Assembly: GCA_026395455.1 (NCBI GenBank)
Contig: JAPLYR010000069.1
Location: 1 to 18,386 of the forward strand
Direction: 5' to 3'
Origin: Candidatus Roizmanbacteria bacterium
GTDB taxonomy: Bacteria; Patescibacteriota; Microgenomatia; UBA1406; GWC2-37-13
DNA length: 18,386 nucleotides
A program made the translations under genes and the position numbers. Shown here piece after piece: positions 1-7,069 of the stretch. Within the stretch, counting starts at the first letter, position 1; every line of letters begins with the position of its first letter. Below the pieces are notes generated by a model, which worked only from the letters and a program-made list of their open reading frames with translations, had not been told where the DNA came from and ran no database searches.

Positions 1-1098
1 AAGGTAGTCTGATAACTTTTTCATTCGTTCTCTTACAAGAGGAATGGTCATCTCGATAACTTTTTCATTATATTCACCCCCAATATATTCGACGACTTTG
101 CTTTTTAATTTCTCAATTGGCATCTGTCGAATATACTCTCCATTCATCCACTCTAATTTTGTTGTATCAAAAACAGGAGCTGTTGTTTGAACATCTTTTA
201 TATCAAAAACACGAATATATTCTTCCAAATCAAATATATCTTTCCCTTCAGGATGACTCCATCCCATAAGTGCAAGATAGTTTAAAAGCGCTTCTGGAAA
301 TATCCCCTTTTCGATATATTCACTTGCCCATACAGGATTTTTTCTTTTTGAAAGTTTTGATTTATCAGGATTACGAAGGAGAGATACATGCCCAAAGAAC
401 GGCTTTTCCCAACCAAATGCATCATAAAGAATAATGTGTTTTGGTGTTGAGGGGAGCCATTCTTCACCTCTCATTACATGGGTAATTTCCATTAAATGGT
501 CATCCACCACAACTCCTAAATGATAGGTGGGAAATCCATCAGATTTAAGGAGGACTTGATCATCCAGATTTGAACTATGAAAACGTACCTCACCTCGAAT
601 AAGATCTGTAAAAACAATTTCAGTCTCAGGAATCAGAAGTCGAACTACATATTTCATACCGTCTTCAATTTGCTTTTTCACCTCATCTTGTCGTGAAAGG
701 CAGAATCGATCATATCTGGGGACCTTTTTTTCTGCTTGTTGTTTTGCTCGCATTTCAGTTAATCGCTCTGAGGTACAGGTACAGTAATATGCCTTTTCTT
801 TATTTATTAATTCTTTTGCGTATTTTTTATAGATATCAAGACGCTCCGATTGACGATAGGGAGCAAATGGCCCACCCACTAATGGAGATTCATCTGCAAT
901 AATTCCTAATTCTTGGAGAGTTGTGAGCATTTTTTTCTCCCCTCCTGGGACAAGTCGAGATTGATCGGTATCTTCAATACGAATAATAAACTTTCCGTTA
1001 TTCTTTTTTGCCCATGCATAGTTCATGAGTGCCGTAGCGACACTTCCGATATGAACATCTTTTCCTGTTGGGGATGGTGCAATGCGAGTACGAATCAT
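1..1098 (-). CDS. gltX: Glutamyl-tRNA synthetase, C-terminus cut by window edge
   Basis: Class I aminoacyl-tRNA synthetase that charges tRNA with glutamate in the cytoplasm. The frame is open from the ATG at 1098 to the window edge, so 366 residues are visible and the rest of the anticodon-binding domain lies outside. The N-terminus reads MIRTRIAPSPTGKDVHIGS, with the HIGH-type signature as HIGS (residues 16-19). The second class I signature, KLSKR, is at about 248-252, followed by a typical GluRS segment (LLNYLALMGW). A zinc-site pattern C-T-C-x24-C-L-S is visible upstream of the catalytic half; the fourth ligand of the E. coli site, His, is Ser here. The gene is divergent from the slipin gene. 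Its -10 hexamer ends 8 bases before the ATG, so the mRNA is predicted to be nearly leaderless. A GlnRS identity is unlikely, but discriminating versus non-discriminating GluRS cannot be decided from this fragment. Confidence 0.95.
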   Translation of the reverse strand, partial: MIRTRIAPSPTGKDVHIGSVATALMNYAWAKKNNGKFIIRIEDTDQSRLVPGGEKKMLTTLQELGIIADESPLVGGPFAPYRQSERLDIYKKYAKELINKEKAYYCTCTSERLTEMRAKQQAEKKVPRYDRFCLSRQDEVKKQIEDGMKYVVRLLIPETEIVFTDLIRGEVRFHSSNLDDQVLLKSDGFPTYHLGVVVDDHLMEITHVMRGEEWLPSTPKHIILYDAFGWEKPFFGHVSLLRNPDKSKLSKRKNPVWASEYIEKGIFPEALLNYLALMGWSHPEGKDIFDLEEYIRVFDIKDVQTTAPVFDTTKLEWMNGEYIRQMPIEKLKSKVVEYIGGEYNEKVIEMTIPLVRERMKKLSDYL

Positions 1099-1106
1099 AT
1101 TGAACT

Positions 1107-1112
1107 ATTATA
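1107..1112 (-). promoter_or_regulatory. -10 element of gltX
   Basis: On the minus strand this reads TATAAT, ending 8 bases before the gltX ATG. Transcription would begin 0-2 bases before the start codon. A GGAGGAGG stretch lies just upstream of this hexamer, so it would not be in the mRNA and cannot act as a ribosome site for this promoter. I see no good -35 hexamer at 16-18 bases. Confidence 0.5.
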
Positions 1113-1133
1113 TATCATCCTCCTCCGCTCTTG

Positions 1134-1162
1134 TTGACAGACGTATCTGTTCGCTGTAGACT
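1134..1162 (+). promoter_or_regulatory. Promoter of slipin gene, leaderless type
   Basis: TTGACA (1134-1139), a 17-base spacer, then TAGACT (1157-1162). The hexamer ends 8 bases before the ATG at 1171, so the transcript is expected to start at or within two bases of the start codon. No Shine-Dalgarno lies between. Confidence 0.7.
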
Positions 1163-1170
1163 AATTTCAT

Positions 1171-1935
1171 ATGGAACTATCTATTTTTTTCGTAATAATC
1201 GCAGTCGTTTTGTTTTTTATGAGTGTAAAAGTTGTGAATGAATATGATAGAGGTGTTATATTTTTCTTAGGTCGTTGTACTGGAGTGCGTGGACCGGGTC
1301 TTATTGTTCTTGTCCCCATATTGGAACGAATGCAACAAGTGGCACTTCGTACTGTGACCATGGGAATTCCTTCACAAAAAATTATTACCAAAGATAATGT
1401 TTCTATTGATATTGCAGCAGTCGCATATTACCACATTGTTGATCCACAAAAATCAGTTATTGCTATTGAAAATGTATATGAAGCAGTAAATCAAATAAGC
1501 CAAACAACAGTTCGTAATGTTGTTGGTCAGTTTGTTCTTGATCATCTTCTTTCTAATACAACAGCTATTAATACTCAGATTAAGAATGTTATCGATGCTC
1601 ATACTGAGCCATGGGGTGTTCAAGTTACAGCTGTTGAAATAAAAGACATCTTTCTTCCAGAGAATATGCAACGTGCAATGGCAAAAGAAGCAGAAGCAGA
1701 ACGTGAAAGAAGAGCAAAAATTGTTGCAGCAGAAGGAGAGTTTCAAGCAGCACAAAAATTGGGAGAAGCAGCTGATCTTATCTCGGCTCACCCAGTAGCA
1801 CTTCAACTAAGAACATTGCAGACAATGGCAGAAATAAGTGTTGAGAAGAATTCAACAATAATATTTCCCGCTCAATTCATGAGTACTGTGCAAGAAGCAA
1901 TAAAAGTAATTAAAGGTGATGCAGCGACAAAGTAA
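1171..1935 (+). CDS. SPFH/band 7 (slipin/stomatin-like) membrane protein
   Basis: Stomatin/prohibitin-family scaffold protein, 254 residues, the usual size for bacterial slipins. Residues 3-20 form one N-terminal membrane segment. The SPFH domain follows from the VNEYDRGVIFFLGR motif (about 22-35) through the VEIKDIFLPENMQRAMAKEAEAERERRAKI segment (about 156-185), which begins the Ala/Glu-rich coiled coil characteristic of the family. These proteins oligomerise on the inner membrane and are linked to membrane microdomains and to membrane-protease partners; the partner here is unknown. The usual neighbour NfeD is absent. The gene converges on the VirB4 gene with only 11 bases between stops and has its own strong promoter, so the proximity to the secretion genes is not evidence of a joint function. 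Confidence 0.9.
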   Translation: MELSIFFVIIAVVLFFMSVKVVNEYDRGVIFFLGRCTGVRGPGLIVLVPILERMQQVALRTVTMGIPSQKIITKDNVSIDIAAVAYYHIVDPQKSVIAIENVYEAVNQISQTTVRNVVGQFVLDHLLSNTTAINTQIKNVIDAHTEPWGVQVTAVEIKDIFLPENMQRAMAKEAEAERERRAKIVAAEGEFQAAQKLGEAADLISAHPVALQLRTLQTMAEISVEKNSTIIFPAQFMSTVQEAIKVIKGDAATK

Positions 1936-1946
1936 TAATTGAAGAT

Positions 1947-3683
1947 TTATTCTATCATTGAACGTTCTTCGTCTGATGCTATTCCTCTGAATCCCACGTG
2001 GGATTGTCCTGCAAAGAATAGTCCTTCTCCTACACCTGCGGAAAGGAGGAAGTGTTTTTCTCCACCTGTAAGATAAAAGGTGTCGGTAATTTTGTCAACT
2101 GCAGCGGTTGATTGTTTCAGAATAATTTGCATGGAGGAATTGGTGACAATCGCCTTTCCTTCTTCTGTTGATAAGAAGTCTTCTACGTCTTGAGTAATCG
2201 TTGTTAGTCCAAGATGATATTTTCGCGCTCGTTTTGCAAAACTATGAAGATATGCACCAGAGTCTTTATGTTTTATCAAATACCATGCCTCATCAACTAT
2301 TAAAACTCGCTTTTTTACATCACGCCGAACAGTATTCCAAATATAATCAAGCACTATATACATTGCTACTGGTCTTAAATTTTCTTCCAAGTCTCTAATA
2401 CCAAACACAGTAAAATGATTTTTAATATCAAAGTTTGATTTTTGATTAAAAATACCTGCGGCAGAGCCCATAACAAATTTTTCAAGACGACCTGCCATTT
2501 CTTTTGCCTCAGGAGTTTCCATACCCATAAACACCTTATATAAGTCTTCAAGAAGTGGTGCTGGTAGTTTAAATGTAGACGGATCCTGTGTAATTCCTAC
2601 GTTTCGATATGTCATAACAAGTGCTCGATCCAGGAGTGCATCTTGAGCTGGAGTTATATCTCCCATAATAACTCTCATAAGAGAATGAAGATCAAGAATT
2701 TTGTTCGATAGTTCATCCGCTTCTCCAATCTCACCCACTAAATCAAATGGGTTTATTTTATATTGTGAGGTGGTAGAGAATACAACAAATTCACCACCCA
2801 TAGATTCTGTAAGTTTTTTATATTCATTTTCAGGATCAAGGATAATAACTTCAATTCCCATCATAAGTAGACGGAAGGCTTCCATTTTCACGAAGAAACT
2901 TTTTCCACCTCCCGATTTTCCCAAAATAACTGAGTTGGCATTTTCAAGAGTAAATCGATCAAAAATAATAAGACTTCCGTCATGTTGATTCATACCATAA
3001 AGGATTCCTTCATTACGAGTAAGTGCAGCAGTGGAAAAAGGAAAGGTGGTGGCAAGGGACGTTGTATCCATATTTCTCCACACCGCAAGTTTGTCAGAAA
3101 ACATAGGAACAGTCGATTTAAATCCTTCTTCATGTTCCAGAGTGGCTTGTTTTGCAATTATCAAAATGGAAGAAAGTGATGAATCTACTTCTTTTGTTAC
3201 GTTATCTAACTCATCTTTTGAGTCTGCAGGAATCGTAATATAGAGACCAAACTGAAAAAATCGTTCACTTCCCTTGGCAAGTTCAGCCTGGAGTGAAAGT
3301 GCATCATCAAGTGCTACTTGCGTTGTAGGATCGACGACTTTTCCCGCTTTTATCTCTCCTTCAATTGATGCTTCCATTTCTCCAATTTTTCGCTTTAATT
3401 CATCCAACACTGTTTTTGATTCTGTTGGATAAATAAACATTGAAATATAGAGAGGATGATCAAATGTGATGAGCGAATAAAGCCAATTTGCAGAAACATA
3501 GCGAGGATATGCAGTAACAAACAATGTGCGATAGTATTTTTGGTCTATTTTAAGATGATTAAAATCCACTTCAATAAATGAAGGGGCAATCATGTCTTTT
3601 ATAGAAACGGCTCCTTGTGCGAGCACTGTTCCTACGTTTTGCATTCCCGTTGGTATCACTACATTTTTTGTTGCTCCTGCCAT
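1947..3683 (-). CDS. virB4: VirB4-family type IV secretion ATPase
   Basis: Cytoplasmic or membrane-associated AAA+ type ATPase that powers type IV secretion and conjugation machines. At 578 residues it is shorter than classical VirB4 (about 800). The first 240 residues form the VirB4/CagE-like N-terminal region. Walker A is GKSGGGKS at 255-262, Walker B is LIVDEA at about 461-466, and TTITQDVED at about 494-502 fits the downstream sensor region of this family. It is the last gene of a three-gene operon, starting 2 bases after the stop of the TraC-like gene, with no Shine-Dalgarno before its ATG (coupled translation is likely). The separate upstream TraC-like protein may supply part of the N-terminal region that is fused in longer homologues. 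No coupling protein (VirD4), relaxase or VirB11 lies in the window. Confidence 0.93.
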   Translation of the reverse strand: MAGATKNVVIPTGMQNVGTVLAQGAVSIKDMIAPSFIEVDFNHLKIDQKYYRTLFVTAYPRYVSANWLYSLITFDHPLYISMFIYPTESKTVLDELKRKIGEMEASIEGEIKAGKVVDPTTQVALDDALSLQAELAKGSERFFQFGLYITIPADSKDELDNVTKEVDSSLSSILIIAKQATLEHEEGFKSTVPMFSDKLAVWRNMDTTSLATTFPFSTAALTRNEGILYGMNQHDGSLIIFDRFTLENANSVILGKSGGGKSFFVKMEAFRLLMMGIEVIILDPENEYKKLTESMGGEFVVFSTTSQYKINPFDLVGEIGEADELSNKILDLHSLMRVIMGDITPAQDALLDRALVMTYRNVGITQDPSTFKLPAPLLEDLYKVFMGMETPEAKEMAGRLEKFVMGSAAGIFNQKSNFDIKNHFTVFGIRDLEENLRPVAMYIVLDYIWNTVRRDVKKRVLIVDEAWYLIKHKDSGAYLHSFAKRARKYHLGLTTITQDVEDFLSTEEGKAIVTNSSMQIILKQSTAAVDKITDTFYLTGGEKHFLLSAGVGEGLFFAGQSHVGFRGIASDEERSMIE

Positions 3684-3685
3684 AG

Positions 3686-4339
3686 TTAGTTGTTACTCAT
3701 AACGACATCCGTATACGAGTCAATTGGTGCCAACATGCGCCCAGTCGCTGATGGATTATATAAATTATAAAATAGCTCTGTAAGTTCTTGTTTTTGCATT
3801 ACATTTGCACGAAGTCCGATTTTTGCAAGTAAACGAAGAAGGTGATCTCTTTTTGGATAGAGGGATGTTTTTGCTCGTGCAATGACGTATTCTTTCTTCA
3901 TTCCACTCCCCATTCCACTAATGCCAATTTCCAAAGGAGAAAATGGAACTACAAAATAAAATTTCTTTTCCAAGACTGAATTTTTTTTCACTATAGACTT
4001 AATAAATTCTTTATAGCTTCCTAAGCGTGTCTTCATAAGATCGTCTTTACTTGTATTTTTTACCGATTCTAAATATTCAAGATATGAAGAAATATCCATT
4101 TTTTTGGAAAGAATAAGAATCTGTATAGGGAATGAAAGAGAATTAAGAAGACTTGAATACGCGTAAATAATGGACGACTGCTCTTCTGCAGATAATAACC
4201 AAAAATTTACAGCTCCAACACTAATAACAACAGATGCTGAAAAATCCTTGAGTAATACTATATCGTCTTTTATGTCTTCTATCTCAGTGAATGACTGAGT
4301 AGATGACTTTATTGGGGACGTTGGTTTTTGAACTGGCAT
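3686..4339 (-). CDS. TraC-like protein of VirB4/PrgI operon
   Basis: 217 residues, soluble, no membrane segment or signal peptide. Residues about 20-95 follow the pattern I know from small TraC-like proteins encoded with VirB4 in Gram-positive conjugative elements and in CPR genomes: an acidic start, VLLKDFSASVVISVGAVNFWLLS, AEEQ, then a helix ending in a LNSLSFPIQILILSKK-type strand and an arm with a D-x-x-x-YL motif. The remainder (about 100-217) has a basic helix and a FYFVVPFSPLE strand. The assignment rests on this pattern and on position between the prgI-like and virB4 genes. It begins 7 bases after the upstream stop and ends 2 bases before the VirB4 start, so all three genes are one transcript. 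It is probably a structural partner or a detached N-terminal part of the ATPase; its precise role is not known. Confidence 0.65.
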   Translation of the reverse strand: MPVQKPTSPIKSSTQSFTEIEDIKDDIVLLKDFSASVVISVGAVNFWLLSAEEQSSIIYAYSSLLNSLSFPIQILILSKKMDISSYLEYLESVKNTSKDDLMKTRLGSYKEFIKSIVKKNSVLEKKFYFVVPFSPLEIGISGMGSGMKKEYVIARAKTSLYPKRDHLLRLLAKIGLRANVMQKQELTELFYNLYNPSATGRMLAPIDSYTDVVMSNN

Positions 4340-4346
4340 AGGTTGA

Positions 4347-5225
4347 CTACATTAACTCTTTGGAATAAAACTCAATAGACTTAATATTGATATCTTGGAT
4401 AGTAATTTTCATTGTATCAAATAAATAGGAGCTCTTTGGGTCCTTAATTTCAAAGATATAATCTCCCGGTGGAAGTGGATTAAATGTTGCAAAAATACCA
4501 TGTTGATTTGTTTTAAGAAGACGAACTGGAGCCCCTTCATTATTTTTTACATAGAGTAATATACCTGGAAGAGGAATTCTTTTTCCATTTTTTACAGTTC
4601 CAATAAAAAATGGCTTATGTTCTTTTTGAATAGATGGAGCCCCTACTGGCTCTTCTTGAGGTGGAGGTGCAACCGGCGAACTATATGCTTGTACAACTTG
4701 TTCTGCCGTTGGTGGAGGTGTGGAAAGTGCTGGTGGAGGAGCGGCAATTGATTGTGCAGGAATGGGATTTTGGAAATTTTGAAACGCTTGAAGAACTTGT
4801 TTTTTTTGTGGATTTGGCTGTACAGTTTGCTTTGTTTTTTCCAAATATGAGGCTAGCATTTGCTGTGACTCAATATGAGCCATTACATGATGTGGGTCTG
4901 ACACAAAATAGAGATTTTGAAGAAGAGTAATTGGCTGATTGTGTTTATGATAGGTAAATTGAGTGGGTGAATTGAGCCTCTTCCAAATATTACGAATCCA
5001 TATATCCAAAGGTCTATCATTAATAGGGAGGAATGCTAGAGCCAGCCCAAGAACACCTACAGCTATTCCTAAGATGATATTAAGTAATGGGATCGGAAAT
5101 ATAACCGAAACGATATACCCAAGTGGTCCAAAGAGGACTAGGTATAAAAATTGCTTCAACGTCATAAACCCGATGAGTTTAAACTCATATAAGGTAATCT
5201 GACGAGGGATCGCATGCTGCTCCAT
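4347..5225 (-). CDS. PrgI-family membrane protein fused to a carboxypeptidase-regulatory-like domain
   Basis: First gene of the secretion operon, 292 residues. Residues 1-100 match the PrgI family (small inner-membrane subunits next to VirB4 in Gram-positive conjugation systems, comparable in position to VirB3). They show a short IPRQI start, two membrane helices (about 24-43 and 47-67), and the RPLDIWIRN segment after the second helix. Residues about 135-200 are a Pro/Gln/Ala-rich linker. Residues about 206-292 form a beta-rich domain with the signatures of carboxypeptidase-regulatory-like/Cna-B folds (GTVKNGKRIPLPGILLYV, TNQHGIFATFNPLPPGDYIFEI). With two helices, both termini should be on the same side of the membrane, so this domain may be cytoplasmic, unusual for a fold mostly seen outside the cell. 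The -10 hexamer TATACT ends 6 bases before the ATG. Confidence 0.8.
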   Translation of the reverse strand: MEQHAIPRQITLYEFKLIGFMTLKQFLYLVLFGPLGYIVSVIFPIPLLNIILGIAVGVLGLALAFLPINDRPLDIWIRNIWKRLNSPTQFTYHKHNQPITLLQNLYFVSDPHHVMAHIESQQMLASYLEKTKQTVQPNPQKKQVLQAFQNFQNPIPAQSIAAPPPALSTPPPTAEQVVQAYSSPVAPPPQEEPVGAPSIQKEHKPFFIGTVKNGKRIPLPGILLYVKNNEGAPVRLLKTNQHGIFATFNPLPPGDYIFEIKDPKSSYLFDTMKITIQDINIKSIEFYSKELM

Positions 5226-5231
5226 ACTTTC

Positions 5232-5260
5232 AGTATACCGAAGGAACAGACAAGTTGAAA
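5232..5260 (-). promoter_or_regulatory. Promoter of PrgI/TraC-like/VirB4 operon
   Basis: On the minus strand: TTTCAA (5255-5260), 17-base spacer, TATACT (5232-5237), then 6 bases to the ATG at 5225. The predicted start of transcription is the A of the ATG, so the first cistron would be leaderless. Confidence 0.6.
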
Positions 5261-5275
5261 GCTGAAAGTAGGAAG

Positions 5276-5322
5276 CAAAGAAAAAAGCTATCGGAAAGTC
5301 ATTTTGACTCCCCTTTAGCTTT
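5276..5322 (-). terminator. Intrinsic terminator after rpsA
   Basis: Reading the minus strand, AAAGCTA (5322-5316) pairs perfectly with TAGCTTT (5290-5284). After a 2x2 internal mismatch, GGGGAGTCA (5313-5305) pairs with TGACTTTCC (5301-5293) across a 3-base loop, using two G-T wobbles. The stem is followed by a T-rich run (TTTTTTCTTTG). It lies between the rpsA stop and the promoter of the secretion operon, so it separates the two units. Confidence 0.8.
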
Positions 5323-5342
5323 AATCTTTACCATTTAGCTGG

Positions 5343-6413
5343 TTATCTATAAGTCACTGGTCGCTCTTTTTGTGTAAGGACAAGACTCATCTTTCGAGAT
5401 CTCTTGTCTACTTTTTCAATATAAGCTTTAATCTTGTCTCCAATCTTTAGGTTTTCTTTACCGGTTAGTTTACTTATATGAATAAGTCCTTCAATTCCAG
5501 GTGTTAATCTGACGAAGTATCCATATCGTTCTTGTCTAACCACTTCTCCATCAACTTCCTTATCTTGTGGATATGTTTCCTCAATTTTTTCCCATGGATC
5601 AATTGAAAGTCTTTTAATAGAAAGATTGAGTTTTAAATCTTGTGTATTTTTTTCAACAACTGATACATCAATATCGTCTCCAACTTTTGCATATCCAGAT
5701 GGATTCATGACTTTTTCCCATGAGATTTCTGAGATATGGATAAGCCCTTCAACTCCAGCTACTTCACAGAAAATACCAAATTCAGAAACACCAAGTACTT
5801 TTGCCTTGTATGTCTTACCAACTTCAATACGTTCAAATTCTTCATGAAGCTGTTTTTGAGATATGTTGAGTGCCGCAACTTTTTGTGAAACGACAAGTCT
5901 GTTCTTTTTCTCGTCTACCTCAAGAATCTTTACTTTTATTTTCTGTCCACTTAATTTTTCTGGACTATTTAAGAAATTTTCTGTCAATTGAATTTTTGGG
6001 ATAACTCCTCGGATTCCCATAAAGTCAACAAATACTCCACCTTTTCCATATTCTCCACACATAACTTCAATTTCTTCTTCCTTATCTTTTTTTGCTTTAA
6101 GAATTTCCCATTTCCCTTGTTCAAAGAACTTTCTCATGGAAACTACTGGATATCCTTCTTTTGATTCTTCAGCAATGATTCGTACATGTGCTGTTTGTCC
6201 TTCTTTCAAATAAGGTAGGTATGTAGAAATTTCTCGTAATTCTTTTTCTCCAAGTAAAGCGTATGCTTTTGCTCCGATGTCAAAAAGGACATTTTTTCGA
6301 GAGAGAGAAATAATTGTTGCCTCAATATCTGCATTTTTCTTTACGCGTGCAAATGGCGCTTTCTGGAGGAGAGCCTCCATTGGGTTAGTTTGGGTTGTGT
6401 TTTTTTTCTTCAT
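5343..6413 (-). CDS. rpsA: Ribosomal protein S1-like, four S1 domains
   Basis: RNA-binding protein of the small ribosomal subunit that helps mRNA docking. 356 residues with four OB-fold S1 repeats at about 26-95, 112-178, 200-268 and 285-348. The last two carry the clearest signatures (VSEFGIFCEVAGVEGLIHISEISWEK and ERYGYFVRLTPGIEGLIHISKL). E. coli S1 has six repeats; four is common in Firmicutes and reduced genomes, and the first two domains here are more diverged, as in ribosome-binding S1 domains. The gene is monocistronic, with its own promoter, a leader of about 27 bases with a Shine-Dalgarno, and a strong terminator. It is the only gene in the window with this classical translation signal. 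Confidence 0.9.
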   Translation of the reverse strand: MKKKNTTQTNPMEALLQKAPFARVKKNADIEATIISLSRKNVLFDIGAKAYALLGEKELREISTYLPYLKEGQTAHVRIIAEESKEGYPVVSMRKFFEQGKWEILKAKKDKEEEIEVMCGEYGKGGVFVDFMGIRGVIPKIQLTENFLNSPEKLSGQKIKVKILEVDEKKNRLVVSQKVAALNISQKQLHEEFERIEVGKTYKAKVLGVSEFGIFCEVAGVEGLIHISEISWEKVMNPSGYAKVGDDIDVSVVEKNTQDLKLNLSIKRLSIDPWEKIEETYPQDKEVDGEVVRQERYGYFVRLTPGIEGLIHISKLTGKENLKIGDKIKAYIEKVDKRSRKMSLVLTQKERPVTYR

Positions 6414-6421
6414 GTGTTTTA

Positions 6422-6432
6422 CCTTTCTCCTT
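6422..6432 (-). promoter_or_regulatory. Shine-Dalgarno of rpsA
   Basis: The minus strand reads AAGGAGAAAGG. The AAAGG part ends 8 bases before the ATG at 6413, good spacing for a ribosome-binding site; the GGAG part ends 13 bases before it. It supports the 6413 start. No comparable motif precedes the other starts in the window. Confidence 0.7.
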
Positions 6433-6447
6433 GGTTAGGAAGAGTAA

Positions 6448-6476
6448 ACTATACCAAAAATTGGAGCAAAAAACAA
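6448..6476 (-). promoter_or_regulatory. Promoter of rpsA
   Basis: On the minus strand: TTGTTT (6471-6476), 17-base spacer, TATAGT (6448-6453). The predicted start near 6441 gives a leader of about 27 bases containing the Shine-Dalgarno. The -35 hexamer abuts the 3' end of the upstream DUF5667-like gene. Confidence 0.65.
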
Positions 6477-6479
6477 CAG

Positions 6480-7004
6480 TTATAATCGTTCGAGCTCTGT
6501 TGCAATGCGCTGATTCAAATCAATCAAGGCGCTTAAGACTTCCTCATCTTGTCCTTGAGGAAGCATTTTTGCTAGTTCTTGGATAATTTCTCTATGTTTT
6601 GAATTGCTCAATTTCAAAGTGTATATAAATTTTTCACTAGGAGTTGTTCCTTGCTTTTTCGATTCTTTCAGTATTCCAGGTATTTTCATTGCCTTTTCTT
6701 CCGCATCTGCCAATACCTCAACTGATTGTCTTGTTTTTCCCTTTTGAGCAAGTATAAGCGCAATGTGGGCTCTCTTGTCTGAGGAAACAAGAAGAAATTC
6801 TGATTTCTGAATAAGGTCTCGAGTTAAAAATTCCTTCACTTGATCTCGAAGTTGTTTAACAAAATAGAGTGGATTTTCTGGTGTAATTCCGGCGTATGGA
6901 AGGTCATACACAACTGTCCCATCTTTAATTAAATCTTTTGGTGACGCTCCATATACACTACCAACCAAACATAAACCACACAAAAAGACAAGTACTTTTT
7001 TCAT
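6480..7004 (-). CDS. Exported DUF5667-like protein
   Basis: 174 residues. A classical signal peptide (MKK, hydrophobic 4-18, cleavage near VYGA at 17-20) indicates export. After the cleavage site, AGITPENPLYFVKQLRDQVKEFLTRDL (about 38-64) and the helical stretch with KSEFLLVSSDKRAHIALILAQKGK (about 67-90) match the layout of DUF5667: a Pro-x-x-P-x-Y-F-x-K entry followed by Lys/Glu-rich amphipathic helices. The family is frequent in CPR and some other bacteria; its function is unknown. There is no C-terminal membrane anchor, so it may be periplasmic or released. It is divergent from the cohesin-like gene, and the -35 boxes of the two promoters overlap. Its -10 hexamer ends 5 bases before the ATG. 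Confidence 0.7.
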   Translation of the reverse strand: MKKVLVFLCGLCLVGSVYGASPKDLIKDGTVVYDLPYAGITPENPLYFVKQLRDQVKEFLTRDLIQKSEFLLVSSDKRAHIALILAQKGKTRQSVEVLADAEEKAMKIPGILKESKKQGTTPSEKFIYTLKLSNSKHREIIQELAKMLPQGQDEEVLSALIDLNQRIATELERL

Positions 7005-7009
7005 ACCCT

Positions 7010-7038
7010 ATTGTACCACAACCTCAAATGTTCTTGCA
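7010..7038 (-). promoter_or_regulatory. Promoter of DUF5667-like gene
   Basis: On the minus strand: weak -35 TGCAAG (7033-7038), 17-base spacer, -10 TACAAT (7010-7015), 5 bases to the ATG. A leaderless transcript is predicted. Confidence 0.5.
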
Positions 7039-7062
7039 CAGACGCAAAATTAATACTATATT
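7034..7062 (+). promoter_or_regulatory. Promoter of cohesin-like/peroxiredoxin operon
   Basis: TTGCAC (7034-7039), 17-base spacer, TATATT (7057-7062), 7 bases to the ATG at 7070. The -35 box overlaps that of the divergent DUF5667-like promoter, so the two polymerases cannot bind at once. Confidence 0.65.
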
Positions 7063-7069
7063 TACATAT

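Noticed and set aside
1113..1125. GGAGGAGG on the minus strand upstream of gltX as a Shine-Dalgarno
   Set aside because: It is about 20 bases from the ATG and lies upstream of the -10 hexamer, so it should not be in the mRNA.
4634..4930. Open frame antisense to the PrgI-family gene
   Set aside because: It is Leu/Glu/Val-rich because it reads the complement of a Pro/Gln-rich linker; no family resemblance or start signal.
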